This document shows positions 44,700 to 56,700 of a stretch of DNA of 64,000 nucleotides, piece by piece. The notes beneath the pieces were generated by a model. That model was given only the letters and a program-made list of their open reading frames with translations. It was not told the DNA's origin and did not search any database. How positions within the stretch are numbered: the stretch's first letter is position 1; every line of letters starts with the position of its first letter. The position numbers and the translations under genes were made by a program. Source of the DNA: Hermatobates lingyangjiaoensis (Eukaryota; Arthropoda; Insecta; Hemiptera; Hermatobatidae); the NCBI GenBank assembly GCA_026182355.1, contig JAPFBL010000007.1, positions 1,488,001-1,552,000 of the forward strand. Reading direction: 5' to 3'.

Positions 44700-45780
44700 A
44701 ATTCATTGAATCCATATTTGATTATAATTTTGTAAATACTCTACCAGTCGAACAATGTGGCTAATTTTAATTTTCCATAGATATATAATTCGCGGTGTAT
44801 CACAGCATCCTATTGTTTTTGGCTAATATTAAACCATGAGTACCACCAAAACAGATACTAATTTTAATCTACTCTTCTAGTGATTCTGGAAAAATTATAT
44901 TTCTTATTAATATAAATATTTCATGACAAAAAAGTCATGAATTTTAAATACTGGAAAGAAAATATTGCACTAAAAATCACAATTATTAAGCTCCATGTGC
45001 AGTAACTTTTCAAATTGTTCTAGAACAATGATTATATGTCTGCTATAACTGACTAAATTAATACAGCAACATTAAAATAAATTTAGTCATTAAATTAATT
45101 GTATATGACTTTGATAATACTATTACCATCAAATGTAAACGCCTGCACGATAGCCATATTAAACAAATCCAAAATTAAATTACTTCTCAGAGAGTTTGAT
45201 AATATATTTACTTACAGGAAAGATTGTACACTACTAAAATTTATATTATTATTAATAATATTATTCATTTTAATAAAAATCAAGCTCAGTCATCGATTAA
45301 GTAATTCATATTTTAATATAACATTCATACTACATAGCATTCACGTTTTTAAAATAAAATGTACTCTTAATTACTTTTAGAGAAATAAAATATCTATGTT
45401 ATATTTAATGTTAATTTATTTTTGTCTTTATAATAACTATCTCAAAAAAAAAATGGCAATACAATTTACTACTTGAAATCTACTTTACCCGTGTGGAAAT
45501 TGCCAACACAGTTAGCAATGCCAATTCCTAATTTCTTTCGTTACGTTTTATGATTTCATTAATAATATCTTAAGATGAGTGTTAAATATCTAATTTATTT
45601 TTAATCTAATGTTTTCTTTTCATTAATTTTTTAATTTTCAATTTTATTTAGTAAACTAAATATGAATACGCCATACCAATTTTCCCATGGTTTCACTCTG
45701 GAATATGGAACTTCTGTGATATTAATAATAATAATATTACTTTGATTAAATCATAAGATATAAACTGATGTCACCACCCC
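44700..45780. other. AT-rich DNA, no gene recognised
   Basis: Frames such as 45099-45380 are Ile/Leu/Lys-rich with AT-driven composition and no domain. Confidence 0.5.
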
Positions 45781-45829
45781 AAGGAAAGCATTAGATATTA
45801 TTAACCCCTAGAGGAAGACCCATATTGGT

Positions 45830-46795
45830 CATTCAACTTTGCTTCAGGAATACAGAAGCCTATGTACAGATATCGACTACGCCAAAGCCCTCCTTTCAAA
45901 GTGGGTTTTCTACAATCATCCCTCAATAGGTTTTCTACAATCAGCAACAGGTAGGAAGGAAGACCTGTTCTCGACTGGAAGATCCATTAGGATTTCTACT
46001 GATGAATCAAAGCTGGGGTTGGTGGAGGTATCTTCTCAGAATCATTTGATTTGAACATAGCTTTTAGACTTCCTGATCACTGTACTGTGTTTCAGACAGA
46101 GGTCACTGCTATCATGGAAGCGGTAAAGAGCTTATTAGCTTTACCTCCTTAAGCGATAATGATATCAACATTTTTTCTGTTAAATCTCTGAAGGGATTTA
46201 TACTGCGTCAGTGGTAGTCGGGAACTACAAAAGACTGCTAAATGAATTGTCAGTGAGGGTTAAAGTTGACCTTATTTGGGTTCCAGGAGACTGGAACATA
46301 AAAGGCAACTGCAAGGCTGATGAACCTGCCCGATCTGGCACTCTTCTTTCGACACAGGATATTCTTTATCATCCTGGAGTCCCACTCTCTACGTATAAAC
46401 TTTGTGTCCGACAAAGTATCAGTGACCGCGTTAATCAAAGATGGACCAGGGAGAACACGTGTCTTATTTCGAAGCAACTATTGCCTTCTTGCAATTTCAG
46501 AAGGATTAAAGAACTTCTTTCTAGGAGTAGGAGTATGGTAGCCAATGTGATTGCTGTTTGCACTGGACATTGACTAATAGGAAAACATGCCACCAGGTAG
46601 AGTCTGGAGGCAAGGAATATTTGCAGAGCTTGTTAAAGCGAGGAAGAGGAAGAGTCGATTCCTCACTTTATTTGTCAATGCCCTGGTCTGGCTTAAAGAA
46701 AGAAGGCAACATTAGGAGAGTGCAATCTTGAGAACTTAGCATCCACTGATATCAAGGATCTAATTAAGTTCATTGTTCTCTCAAGATGGTTCAAG
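45830..46795 (+). pseudogene. Non-LTR retrotransposon, RNase H domain and C-terminus, degraded
   Basis: Blocks in order: RISTDESK near 45990 (first RNase H aspartate, usual form YTDGSK); VFQTEVTAIMEAVKSLL near 46090 (usual FxAExxAI glutamate block); FSVKSLKG near 46180, where the SDSxAA aspartate is lost; VKVDLIWVPGDWNIKGNCKADE near 46260-46325, corresponding to VWVPGHSGIxGNExADELAR with the histidine changed to Asp. Downstream come CNFRRIKELLSRSRS and the final KFIVLSRWFK followed by a stop at 46796. This is the C-terminal RNase H of I/R1/LOA-type LINEs. Frameshifts and internal stops show it is dead. The 5' end is truncated before the RNase H, as is usual for LINEs. Confidence 0.85.
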
Positions 46796-46910
46796 TGACC
46801 AGCGACAGAGAAGAATAGCCCTTTTCTTCGGTGGTATCACAAGAGGCCGACTTGTGGCCTATGTACGTTCTCTCTTGGGACGACCACTGCAACCTATCCT
46901 AACCTAATCT
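46796..46910 (+). mobile_element. LINE 3' untranslated end, shared with SINE tails
   Basis: After the stop: GGTATCACAAGAGGCCGAC, TGTGGCCTATGTACG, TTGGGACGACCACTGC, then CCTATCCTAACCTAATC. The same words in the same order end the minus-strand SINE copies at 20490-20427 and 51670-51597. The terminal CCTAAC-like repeat replaces a poly(A) tail. Confidence 0.75.
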
Positions 46911-47380
46911 GATTCTACTGTTACCTATTGCTTTTCGTTATTGAATCACTCTCATTCATAATCATCACACCTTGCAAGCCTTCACCTTTAGTCTTAAGCA
47001 ACTATCCCAATTATATGCTTATGTTTTATCCCAAAACATAATTGGGTTTACTTACAGCTGAGTGCAGACCACTCCAATTATTTTAGTAGTATGTAAATTA
47101 TAAGTCTGTACATACACCCCTCATAAATAATGTCTAGAGAATTTTCATGATAATATTGCCTTGACTTTGATTCTTTTGAGAAGGATTTCGGAAGGGTCCG
47201 TAATCATTGATAGAGTTCACATCTGGCCGTTATGATACATTAATTGGTAACATAAGTAACGTAAGTACGAGTAAACAGATAAAATGTCAGTGCTCTGTCT
47301 TGGGGGGTATTGACAGCATGCTTATATATTGTGATTCTGTTTAGTAATCTATAAAACTAGAATAAACTGCTATTTGAACA
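46911..47380. other. Spacer with recurrent edge motif
   Basis: CTTACAGCTGAGTGCAGACC-ACTCC at about 47049 resembles the motif at 13386-13418. No gene otherwise. Confidence 0.4.
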
Positions 47381-47644
47381 GTAATAAAGAACTTAGTGTA
47401 CAACGGTATGAAAGGGAACGGAATTCATGGTGACTTGCAGAACGCCCTGAGGGACTTGGTTGATTTATACTCAAGTGTTGCAAGAAAGCCAAAGAGCCAA
47501 ATTAGATTAAAAGAATTTATAAAACCCCAGTGCTGGTCAGGAAAGATTGATAGAAATTACTACAAAATTGCAAGAAATGCATTTAATAATGTGTTAGAAA
47601 TTGCTAAGTATCTAGGAATAATATCTGAACGGCTGTTACACTGA
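47381..47644 (+). CDS. Unidentified exon-like reading frame
   Basis: An open frame of about 87 codons that starts right after a possible splice acceptor (TATTTGAACAG ending at 47380) and ends at TGA 47642-47644. The first in-frame ATG is at 47408. The protein is basic and mostly helical, with segments DLQNALRDLVDLYSSVARKP, FIKPQCWSGKIDRNYYKIAR and NNVLEIAKYLGIISERLL. Its composition is much less AT-driven than chance frames nearby. No family is recognised. It could be the last exon of a host gene or a fragment of an unidentified transposon or virus-derived gene. No partner exon was located on this strand. Confidence 0.4.
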   Translation, partial: VIKNLVYNGMKGNGIHGDLQNALRDLVDLYSSVARKPKSQIRLKEFIKPQCWSGKIDRNYYKIARNAFNNVLEIAKYLGIISERLLH

Positions 47645-48306
47645 ATGACGAATTCTAAATAGAAAACAATTTCCGGGGAAAATAAAAATGATTTCTTGGT
47701 CTGTTTGTAACCACGAATGGTTTTAGTACTATATTCCTAAAGCAAAATACAATAAAAAGTGAACTATTATGGTTCTCTACTACCATAAAAAGCAAAGGCA
47801 ATACTGAAAGGTCATTACATCAGCTTTCTGGTATGCTTAAGGAATTTTGTTAATAGATTAACGCACTGAGCTCAAACAATCATAGCAGAATTCTACTCTT
47901 ACTTTCTGGACCAATTACAGTAAAATATACGTCTCAAAAAACAGGTCAGAGGGGATAGTCATCCTCTATCAAACCAATTCTGGCAGCACACATGTGTCTT
48001 GCTCATGGTGAATATACATATACTGTTCAAAGAATGTCCACTACTACCTTAATACCCTAAAATATACTACAGATCTGTACAAAATATACCCTACCCTGAC
48101 AACGGACACAATCTAACACGGACACTAGAGGCTTGAGTCTTGAGTGCACCCATTTATGTTATGAGCTAGCACATTACCGGGGATTAAACAATGTGATAAC
48201 AGAGTGGATGAATCCTAAATGTTGCCTTACTCAAGTTTATTTCAGCGGGGACTCGCAAGGAGCAGCCGGCACCACCGGGGCATCGGCTTGGACCATCTAC
48301 ACTTAC

Positions 48307-48523
48307 GGCTCCTCGCATTCACTCCTGCCCCAGGGATGACATGCCGCTCATTCTTATTTGGTACCATTTTAGTTCCTTTAAAAGTGCGGCACCCACAATA
48401 TTTCCCATCTGCCAACAAGAAACATCTACTGTTATGACAAAGTTCAATCTTCAGTAATAACAGAATGCTCACTACAACTAGACCACATCTGACCCACTTT
48501 AGAAATTGTTTAACTGAAGTCAT
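48307..48523 (-). CDS. Putative first coding exon of a secreted or type II membrane protein
   Basis: Minus strand: ATG at 48523-48521 in a good start context (A three bases upstream). The frame reads MTSVKQFLKWVRCGLVVVSI, then LLLLKIELCHNSRCFLLADG, then KYCGCRTFKGTKMVPNKNER and HVIPGAGVNARS. Residues ~12-25 form a hydrophobic segment, either a signal anchor or a signal peptide, followed by a Cys-containing, basic lumenal or extracellular part. A consensus splice donor GTAAGT lies at 48306-48301, so the exon would end in phase 1; the frame itself stays open to about 48242. A short N-terminal tail, one membrane segment and a stem would suit a Golgi enzyme, but no family is recognised. Exon 2 was not found in the window to the left. 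Confidence 0.5.
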
Positions 48524-48959
48524 TTCTTAATCATTATTCATTCTTTTTAAACCTTCTTTGCATTTTATTATAATTAAAGCTGGAATTTGTGCTTTTAAAA
48601 ACAATCAAATTTCAAAATTAACTATTTAATATGTAAAAAAACAACAAATTTTAATGTTTTTAAATATCTTGATGCGTTGATTAATTATAATGTGCAAAAT
48701 GATGTCAAAGTTGTTAAATGTCTTGATGGTACCAAATTCAACCGAAGTAAAAAATAAAAGAACTTAAAAGTACTTATATAATATACGTTCTAAGAAATAT
48801 TTCACTGCTATGCTACAATAAATTTCAAATAAGTAATTCAATCTGAGCTTATTCTGGATGTAACCTTCCTTGGTTTTTTAAGGGAAATAAATAAATAGAA
48901 GTCGGTGACTAGAAATTAAAGGTCTTGTGTTAGGAGACAGAAGTATCTTTTAAATCACC

Positions 48960-49062
48960 CCACTGCCTCCGAGGAGTAACTTTCACTAATGACGTCACGT
49001 TCGGCTTCCCTCGGCAATGTCCGTACAAGGTTGCATTTTCCATCCCAATGTGACTTTTATAT
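48960..49062 (-). promoter_or_regulatory. Candidate promoter island (CRE and TATA) upstream of the 48523 exon
   Basis: A GC-richer block 440-540 bp upstream of the minus-strand start. It has a perfect palindromic CRE, TGACGTCA (48990-48997), and TATAAAAG on the minus strand (49061-49054). On that strand the TATA would lie upstream of the CRE, an unusual order. Transcription start not determined. Confidence 0.3.
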
Positions 49063-49479
49063 TTCCATTCACAGGAAAGTGATGATTTTTAAGTAAGGAC
49101 AAATTTTACCCAGGGTAAAGGTCGCAGCAACTCATTACAGTCTATGGGAAGATTTAATGTATCATAATTTAATCAGATAAAGTCTATGATAGCAGCCGAT
49201 CATCGTCATCATCTGTCAGACATTTGAGACCATATCATCTAAAAACAAGCACGTCACTGTCCTAAGTCGAGTAATTAGGCAGTCTTACTTACAAAATTAA
49301 ATTATATAGCCAATAATACATTTCAAAATGGAACAAGCAAATTGTCAATTGGCCTTCTTTGATACTTGTATGCATAGATACTCTAAAAAGTTATTAGTGT
49401 CAATAAGAAGCTGTCCATTATCCTTGTATACTTGTATACGTAAGTCAGTGCACTTTATTCTGGTCTTCCCAAAAAAGTT

Positions 49480-50340
49480 AATATAACTTTTTAGACATAA
49501 CCATCATAAGAAAAGAAACCTTGATTTTGACAGATTGAGGTCTCCAGATATCTTTCTTACCTTTTTTTGATGATATCTATGTGTTGTGAGCGAGTGGGTG
49601 TGTATCGAAAAGTTTTTGGGGACTCTACAGGCCATACTGTTTGATTGATTAAATTCCTATTTTACCCAAAAATGGGCCCTATTGTTTGGCACGAGAAAAA
49701 ACTCTTTTTTAGCCAAAATCTGATTTTAGCCACTTTTTTTTTAGACAATATTCCAAAACTACTAAATATAGAGTTTTGAAAACTTCGGATTATCATGAAA
49801 CTGACAGAGGCATTACTGAAAAAAAATTCTCCGAGTTATAAAAAAAACTTGAGAGGTATTTTTTAAATAAAATGTAAAAGTTTTGACTTACGATTGATTC
49901 TGAAGGTTTATGGACACGATTCCGGTCACACCGTTGCCGGAATAATGAACTTATACAAAATCACAAGGCATTATGAGAGGATGAGCTGAATATCTCATTC
50001 TAGACACTACATGGTAGAAGAGAACCGTTACAATTTCAGCAAATGGATTTTTAACTCTAAACGGTTAACTGCACAAAGTTGAAATTTCGTTAAAGAAATC
50101 AGACTAAAATAAGAAAGCTATAAAAAAAAAACGAAAAAATTAGGATTACAGACAAACGCTCTAAAAACTCTAAAAAACCCATAACTTAACTTTGGATAAC
50201 GAAGAACCTACTCTTTTTGTTGTATTTGTTTACATTGAATCAGAAATTTTAATGAGAATTGAGTCAAAATGAATTACTACTTATATGGCAAAAAGATATT
50301 TATATAAAATTTGAAGATATTTTAAGGAGTTAGTATTATA
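49480..50340 (+). mobile_element. Non-coding repeat family G, second copy
   Basis: Aligns with 11840-12720: TGATTTTGACAGATTGAGG, GGCCATACTGTTTGATTG (49631), CCCAAAAATGGGCCCTATTG, TAGAGTTTTGAAAACTTCGG, AAAATGTAAAAGTTTTGAC, CACTAAAC-like word CTCTAAACGGTTAACTGCAC, TTTACATTGAATCAGAAATTTT. Two ~290-bp modules start near 49625 and 49915, mirroring the long copy. No coding frame. Confidence 0.75.
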
Positions 50341-50518
50341 TGTATGAAGTGTTAATCTTTTAAGCTAAAAAAGTAAATCAAGCATATATACTGTTGTTTT
50401 CGAGTGAGTGATGGATGTTTTTCTAAGAAATGTGTTTTAATCCAAATAACATGTTGAATAGTTTAATGAATCTTCACAATAGACAATACTACACCATGAC
50501 TACTCTAACAATATAGTA

Positions 50519-50600
50519 GTATATATATACATATATAAATATATATAGTATATAAATATATATATAGTATATAAATATAGTATATATATATATATTACTA
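50519..50600. repeat. TA-rich microsatellite
   Basis: TATATA runs interspersed with TATAAATATA. Confidence 0.85.
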
Positions 50601-50879
50601 TAACCATAACTTGGTGTGAAGTTATGAAGTTATAATGTAGGGCAATAATGAAACATGGGAAAATATGTTTTCTTTCGTTACATCAAAATGGCTACTGATT
50701 TCAAACCCCTTCTGAGATGTTTTAATGAACTTCAAAATTTGTATTAGGTATTATCCTTCGATGAATATTTCATGATCTTTATATTATAAGAGAAATATTA
50801 AACTAAAAATGACAACTATTTTGATTCTATCGCTAGTAATTTGTAAATAAGCATCTTCATAAATGGCACCATACCTATG

Positions 50880-51595
50880 TGAAGGGCATGAAAACAGAGA
50901 CATTTCCAAAAAGTTTGGTTAAAAATAGAAAACGCTTTAAATCTTAGAGTAATCATTCTGCTCTGTTTCTCGGATATTGAAGGATCCTTTGATGAAACGC
51001 CTTTAAAGCTAGTGAATGAGAAATAATACATAGATATTTGAATCTTATTCCAGGAACTATAGAATGTAATGCAATGATTTAACGTAGTAATACATAGTTT
51101 AGTGTAGGATCTACCATAAATGAAATTGTGTTCACTAAAGGCTGTCCTCAGGTAGATGCTATATCTACTATTGTGGTGATTATTTATGGATGACATACAG
51201 GTCGCTCTATGATACACAAACATGCGTCAGACCTTGTTATTATGAAAAGAGGGTTGCTTGATGAAACGGAATATGAGCAAATGCAGCATGAGAATCAAAA
51301 TTGATGAGAGATGGGTAAAAGTGAAAGGTCTGGATATAATCCAGCTGAAACAGTCTTTACACTTTTCTTAAGAAAGACATTAGGTCTCAAAGACATCTCC
51401 ATTATAAATACTAACTAGGACTCTCCGAGGTATGCAAAAACACTGGTGTCTCCTTAAATGAGAGGCGAAACTGGTAGAGGCATGAAACAGATACATTGGC
51501 TAAGACCCTAAAAACAATGTTTTGCTATGTGAGATTCTCTGGTAGATCATAGGGACTTACTGTCAAATCTACATTTTCGGATCCACAAATTACCA
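50880..51595 (+). pseudogene. Non-LTR retrotransposon reverse transcriptase, degraded
   Basis: Forward-strand blocks in order: FSDIEGSFDETPLKLV near 50968 (usual FLDIEGAFDxxxxxxI, RT motif with the first catalytic Asp); KGCPQVDAIS near 51137 (usual KGCPQGGVLSP, with GG changed); HASDLVIM near 51220 (usual YADDLVI, first Asp of the catalytic pair replaced by Ser); a worn MQxxL...ERWxxxxGL block; and GLTVKSTF near 51555 (usual GLxPKxxxW). These belong to RTs of the I/R1/LOA group of LINEs. Frameshifts and stops are frequent, and the catalytic motif is broken. It ends directly at the SINE starting at 51596. It is probably the same LINE class as the 45830-46910 copy, but the segments do not overlap, so identity cannot be tested here. 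Confidence 0.85.
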
Positions 51596-51596
51596 T

Positions 51597-51905
51597 TAGG
51601 TAGGTTAGGATTCAGTGACAGCCCCACAAGGGCACATAGGCCAAACATTAGCCCTTTGTGATACCACACAATGAAGATTGATTCTAGATTGGGGACCTCA
51701 ATTTTGCCTAACTGAAGTGAATTTAGAGTAGGGAGCTTTAACGAGTACCTGACATCTTACAGGACTGACGGCTTAACATTCTCTCCGAGGGATAACGTGC
51801 TCAGATTTATTCACCTCCCCTGTGAATAATTCAAGGGCCAGAATGAGTATTGAACTCCGAATATACCAGACCAGAGGTGAACACGTTGCGCCAGCTACTC
51901 CCCTT
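51597..51905 (-). mobile_element. tRNA-derived SINE, full length with LINE-type 3' tail
   Basis: Minus strand: head GGGGAGTAGCTGGCGCAACG (A-box region), worn B box (GAGTTCAATACTC), body words GAATAAATCTGAGCACG, ATCCCTCGGAGAGAATG, GTAAGATGTCAGGTACTCG and ACTTCAGTTAGGCAAAATTG. The tail GGTATCACAAAGGGC, TTTGGCCTATGTGCCC, GGGGCTGTCACTG and CCTAACCTACC ends at 51597. The most complete copy in the window. Inserted next to, or into, the LINE RT fragment. Confidence 0.85.
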
Positions 51906-53410
51906 CCAGGAAAAAAATATATTATAAAGAGGAAGGAGATACAAGGTGGCTTGAAAAATAAGGTCAAATTGAGCGAAAAAGCTTATTACAACAGAACTTA
52001 AATTTGTATAGGAAATAATTAATCTTTAAAAGAAGGATTTAAAAACTATCCAGAATATCGGAACGGACGTTATTCTTTCAATTATCACTTATGAAAGTTG
52101 TAATTATATCATACGAAGAATACAAACTCTGCCTGGAAAACGCATCTGCCTACGAACACATCCCATGTAAATGCAATACACAATAGTTTTAGACTTAACT
52201 TCTTAAATTATTGAAATGTTTTAGATTTTTAACAAATCATACCTAAAACTAATAGAAATGAGAGATATTTCCATAGGGACAATTATGAAGATCATTAGTA
52301 AACTGAAAGCCTGAAGTTCTGTGTAGACGCGACAAATGGGTGCCCAATAGGACAGATGGGGTAACAGTGCGTAACAGTATCAGTGCGTTGGAGTAACATG
52401 AGATTCAGACCCTAAGTTTGATAATAATAATACAAACATGTCAGATTGTTCTAGATCAATGGCATCAAGTTTGTTGTAACTAATAAAATAGATGTTGCCA
52501 CGTTAAAATAAATGAAATCATTATTACGAGCTAATCTACCACCTAATATGGTATTTACCGTAAATAATAAACAGTTTGTAGGAATAGATTTATTCGAAAT
52601 TATTTAAAATTCATTACACAAATAACACAAATTACAAGAAGAAACAAATACAATACATCCCAACAAAATTTATTCTATTACTGTTTGTAAACATACCTTA
52701 CATCCTTGAAGAAAGCTGGAAATATATCATCGTGTTTTCGCAGAATTTTCCAACAGTCATGGTCTATATTAGATTACAAATGCTGTTAAGTACTCCTCTT
52801 TTTTGTTTAGTATGTCAATCTTTGCGATATATAATCACAGTAAACATTGATTTTTTTACATTTTAAAGGATTTTTTTCTACTCAGCCTACTTGTGATGAA
52901 TTTGCATTGTTTACTATGAAAGAATACCGTAAGAGGTAGATAACAAAATCGTAAGTAGGTAGCATCCATTATTGGTTACCTATGAGTTTTATACTAAGTC
53001 TACACAATAACATTAAAATAAAACCTAAACTCAATTGATGTCAACGAATTTGATTTATAATTGCTTATAGTACAGTTTAGTGTATGCCCCTACAGTTTTT
53101 TTTTGTTTCATTCTTTCAGATAATTGTCATTTAAGAATTGTTTATATATGTATATGTACATAGCACATTTGAGCGATTAAAAAACATCCAAAACTGACTA
53201 CAAAGTCTGAATCTTTATTAGAACCACCTCTGGGGAGTCACATAAAATAGAGAAACTCATTACAAACTCTAAATCTTGATTCAACTGTTCTAAACAAAAA
53301 TGATTTTACTTGAAAAATAAATCTCTTTCACTTAAAGTGTGTTTCTCTATTGTATATGAATCTCCAGTCTATTTATAAATGAGTATATGTTTATAAATAA
53401 AGAGAATAGA
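51906..53410. other. No gene recognised
   Basis: AT-rich. A GCTTATAGTACAGTTTAGTG edge motif at 53063 recalls the one at 13386. Confidence 0.45.
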
Positions 53411-53715
53411 TGTATTGGAATGCAGTCAGTTTCTCTAATTTCAAATTAAACTTTAAATGCCGTTTCAATTTTTATTCAAAATGTTTTTTACAAGCAAAAG
53501 TAGGAATATATGAAATCGAAAAATTATTGAAAATTACACAACTTTAAAAATTAAAATATACTCAAATGGTCTTGAATTAAATAAGATTTAATGATAAGAT
53601 TATCATTAAAAACTATGTAATTCCAATAGTTTTTTTTCGATTTCATATACAAATCGAACGTCGGCATTTAAAGTTTAATTTGAAATTAGAGAAACTGACC
53701 ATATCCGGATTCATC
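53411..53715. repeat. Old family A inverted repeat
   Basis: Left (about 53418-53490) contains GTCAGTTTCTCTAATTTCAA, ATTAAACTTTAAATGCCG and TTTTTATTCAAAATG. Right (about 53635-53712) contains ATCGAACGTCGGCATTTAAA and GAAATTAGAGAAACTGACC. Interior words (AAGTAGGAATATATGAAATC) match the interior of the 43513-44182 copy. Diverged but clearly the same architecture. Confidence 0.75.
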
Positions 53716-56700
53716 TTTATTGGGATTATTACTTTATTTATATATTAAACGGTTGAAAAAATCATTATATATATTAAAAAGCAAAAGGTAACACCCATGA
53801 AAACACAACACCTTATACCTATATAAGTATAAATAAATATCAGCTATTTCTCTGTGATTTAACCCTCGTAACTTTATACATCAACGCTGGTATTTGAAAA
53901 TCGTCATTTTATTTGCGTCTTTTGGATGTCCCCTTCCCGGAACCATAAATCTACCCCTCCCCTCCAGGCACATTTCAACATGTCAATGATTTCAATGGCA
54001 ATTGCATGATCTGTCATTACAATATAAACAAGTCATCTATATAAAAATGTCAACCGCGTTAGTAAAGTGTCCACTATCGAGAGCCAATTTATATTTCAAT
54101 TATAACTGTTAACAACAAGCTTATAAGATAGTTAAAATACACTAGCTGGCAATACAACGTTCACTCTTTTCACTTCATGGTAGTTCTACTCCAACTTTTC
54201 CATTACCAGATATTATTGTTCAAAATTATACTTGAATAAAAATATAAAACCTTTATAAATCTACTTTGAATTAGAATTCATTTCACAATAAAGGAAATTT
54301 AACTAAAAAAAGTGTTTTAATTTTAATTTTTAAATTTAAAAACTTAATACTTACTCTTTTAATTTTTATTAAATAAAAACAATTATACCTCAAAATACCT
54401 GATTGAACTTACCCAGACTATAATCATAAAAATATATATTTATATCTTTCAAAATTAAAAAAAGTTGCAAAAAAAAATTTGAATTTTAACTTTAGCGGTG
54501 AACTTTTATGAAATAAATTATTATTTTTCAAAATTAAAAAAATTATAAATTATCTTTAAAATGTTTAATTAGAGGAAGGCAAATTATTTATTTAAGAAAT
54601 GTCTATAATAATTTTCCCCAATTTTTAATTGTGGCACTAATTCAGAAAACAATCCAAAATTTAAATTCAGAAAATCATTTAAACCAATCCAGTGAAAAGT
54701 TCAAATTTCAAAAATTTTAATTTAACTAAAATGTTAAACTTAAGAAAAATAACTGGCTAATTCAATCAAAAGCACAATTTTTTTTTTTTTACACAATATA
54801 GGTAATTACAAATTTTACATGTAGTTATTACTTGTGTTACTATAGAATCTTGGGTAACTAAGAGTAAGAAGGCTGTATAAATATTTACAAAGGTGCATGA
54901 AGGACTGTTACACTTGAAATCTTATCTTGTCCATACTGATTCCATCAGTTATGAAAATGTTAATGTTACTAAACAGGAACTAGTAATTAAAATAATTATA
55001 TACTTGTAAATCATAGAACTAAGCACCAATATATACAGAATGATAAATATTTTCCAGATATACATTTGAAATAAAAGACAAGACAAAACTTTCTTTATGT
55101 AGACAATAATTAAGTATCTTTGCAATGTCTAATCATTAACATGAGGCTAACAAAATGCATTGGTACTCAATTTCAATTAATTGTAAATAAACCAATTATT
55201 AGAAAAATGAACAATCAATATAAATAATTCATTCTTTTTAATGTGGCAACTAGATACTGCCAATTGTGATGAAAATAATTAGTGTTTCTTTAGAACAATT
55301 GGTGAATGCTTGTACGGTGTGTTTGTGTAAAAGACTGTGACTCAATAATAGATCGTGGCAGGTAACATTAGCATCAATTTATTCCCATCATTCAGTTATT
55401 TAAATTGCCTATAATAAAGGAAGGTAAGAAACCATAACTAATAAGCTCAAGTTGTAACCCTAATTGCAATATGTAATTAATCAAATTATTAAAATATTAT
55501 GAAAGTAATTAGAGATGACATTCGCTGTGCTATAGACTGGTGCATAGCAGTTTATACTATAGTTTTACCATCAACTCTGAGGATACCGTGTTCTTAAATA
55601 GGAATTACAAACAGAGGATTACTACATTACCAGGACAACAATCACTGTGTCGTCAAAGGAGTCTATAGTTTTCTTGTCCACATAATAAATTAACACTTTT
55701 CCAAACTAAATGACAATTAATTAATTAAATTCAAAAATTGGTTTATAATTAATTTAAATTTGTTTATTTAGTCCATTTCGTAAAGAGCCGATTTTGGATA
55801 TATCCAAATTGTGACTAATTTACATATCAGTTGGATATATATTATTTAAAATACAGTGTGCTAAAAGGTCATCATAGTTGGAAAAATAGCAGTTTATTTT
55901 TTCTTATATCAGTGTTTAATAATTTTATTTTTATTTCTTTATAAAAGGTGTTAATAAAAACATTTATTCCATAAAAATATTTAATAAATGAATAAACAAA
56001 ATAAAAAAATTACCTTGAAATTTGCGAAATAAAACTATATTTAGGTACCAAGCTCTTTTCTGTCAATAAAAATTTATTTTTTAAATATAATTTTTGTAAA
56101 AACAATTTACTTTGACTTAAGATGTGTACAGTTATCACAATTGTTAATACACTTTGTAATGTATTTACAACATTCTTTGTAACTCGAATGAGAGCTTTTG
56201 AATCATCTTTCAAGTTTTCTTGAAAAAATATTCTAATCAATAAAATTCTTTTATAGATTAAATTTATTTTCTATCCTTTTAGTAACATAAATTATATTTT
56301 TATCTAATTACAAAATAAAATATTAATCACTGCTATAATTCATTTCTCTAGTCCATATAGAGGGGAAAAGACAGGAAACCTGCGTACAACATATTGCAGG
56401 TAATAATATGTATATTAACGAACTGACTTACTATTCTTCATGATGTCGACACTTAATTCATATTTAAGCTATTCTAGAGTTACACTCACAAAATAGTTGA
56501 CTGTGAACAAATGTTAGTTATAATAAATCAAACATCCATAAAATAACTTAGTACAAGTATCATAATAAATTAGTTCTTTGTACCGATATACTTCATTAAA
56601 GTAAAATACTTTACATTCTATATAATAAAATAAGAATAAATTTGTACTGCTGAACCTTTGTACTTATAAATAAAACAAAATATATTTGAGAGGAAATTTG

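Noticed and set aside
46880..46912. CCTAA-like repeat resembling insect telomere sequence
   Set aside because: It is the short terminal repeat of the LINE 3' end and also ends the SINE copies. Far too short for a telomeric tract.
50816..51223. 135-codon minus-strand frame
   Set aside because: Shadow of the LINE reverse-transcriptase relic on the plus strand, whose motifs are recognisable.
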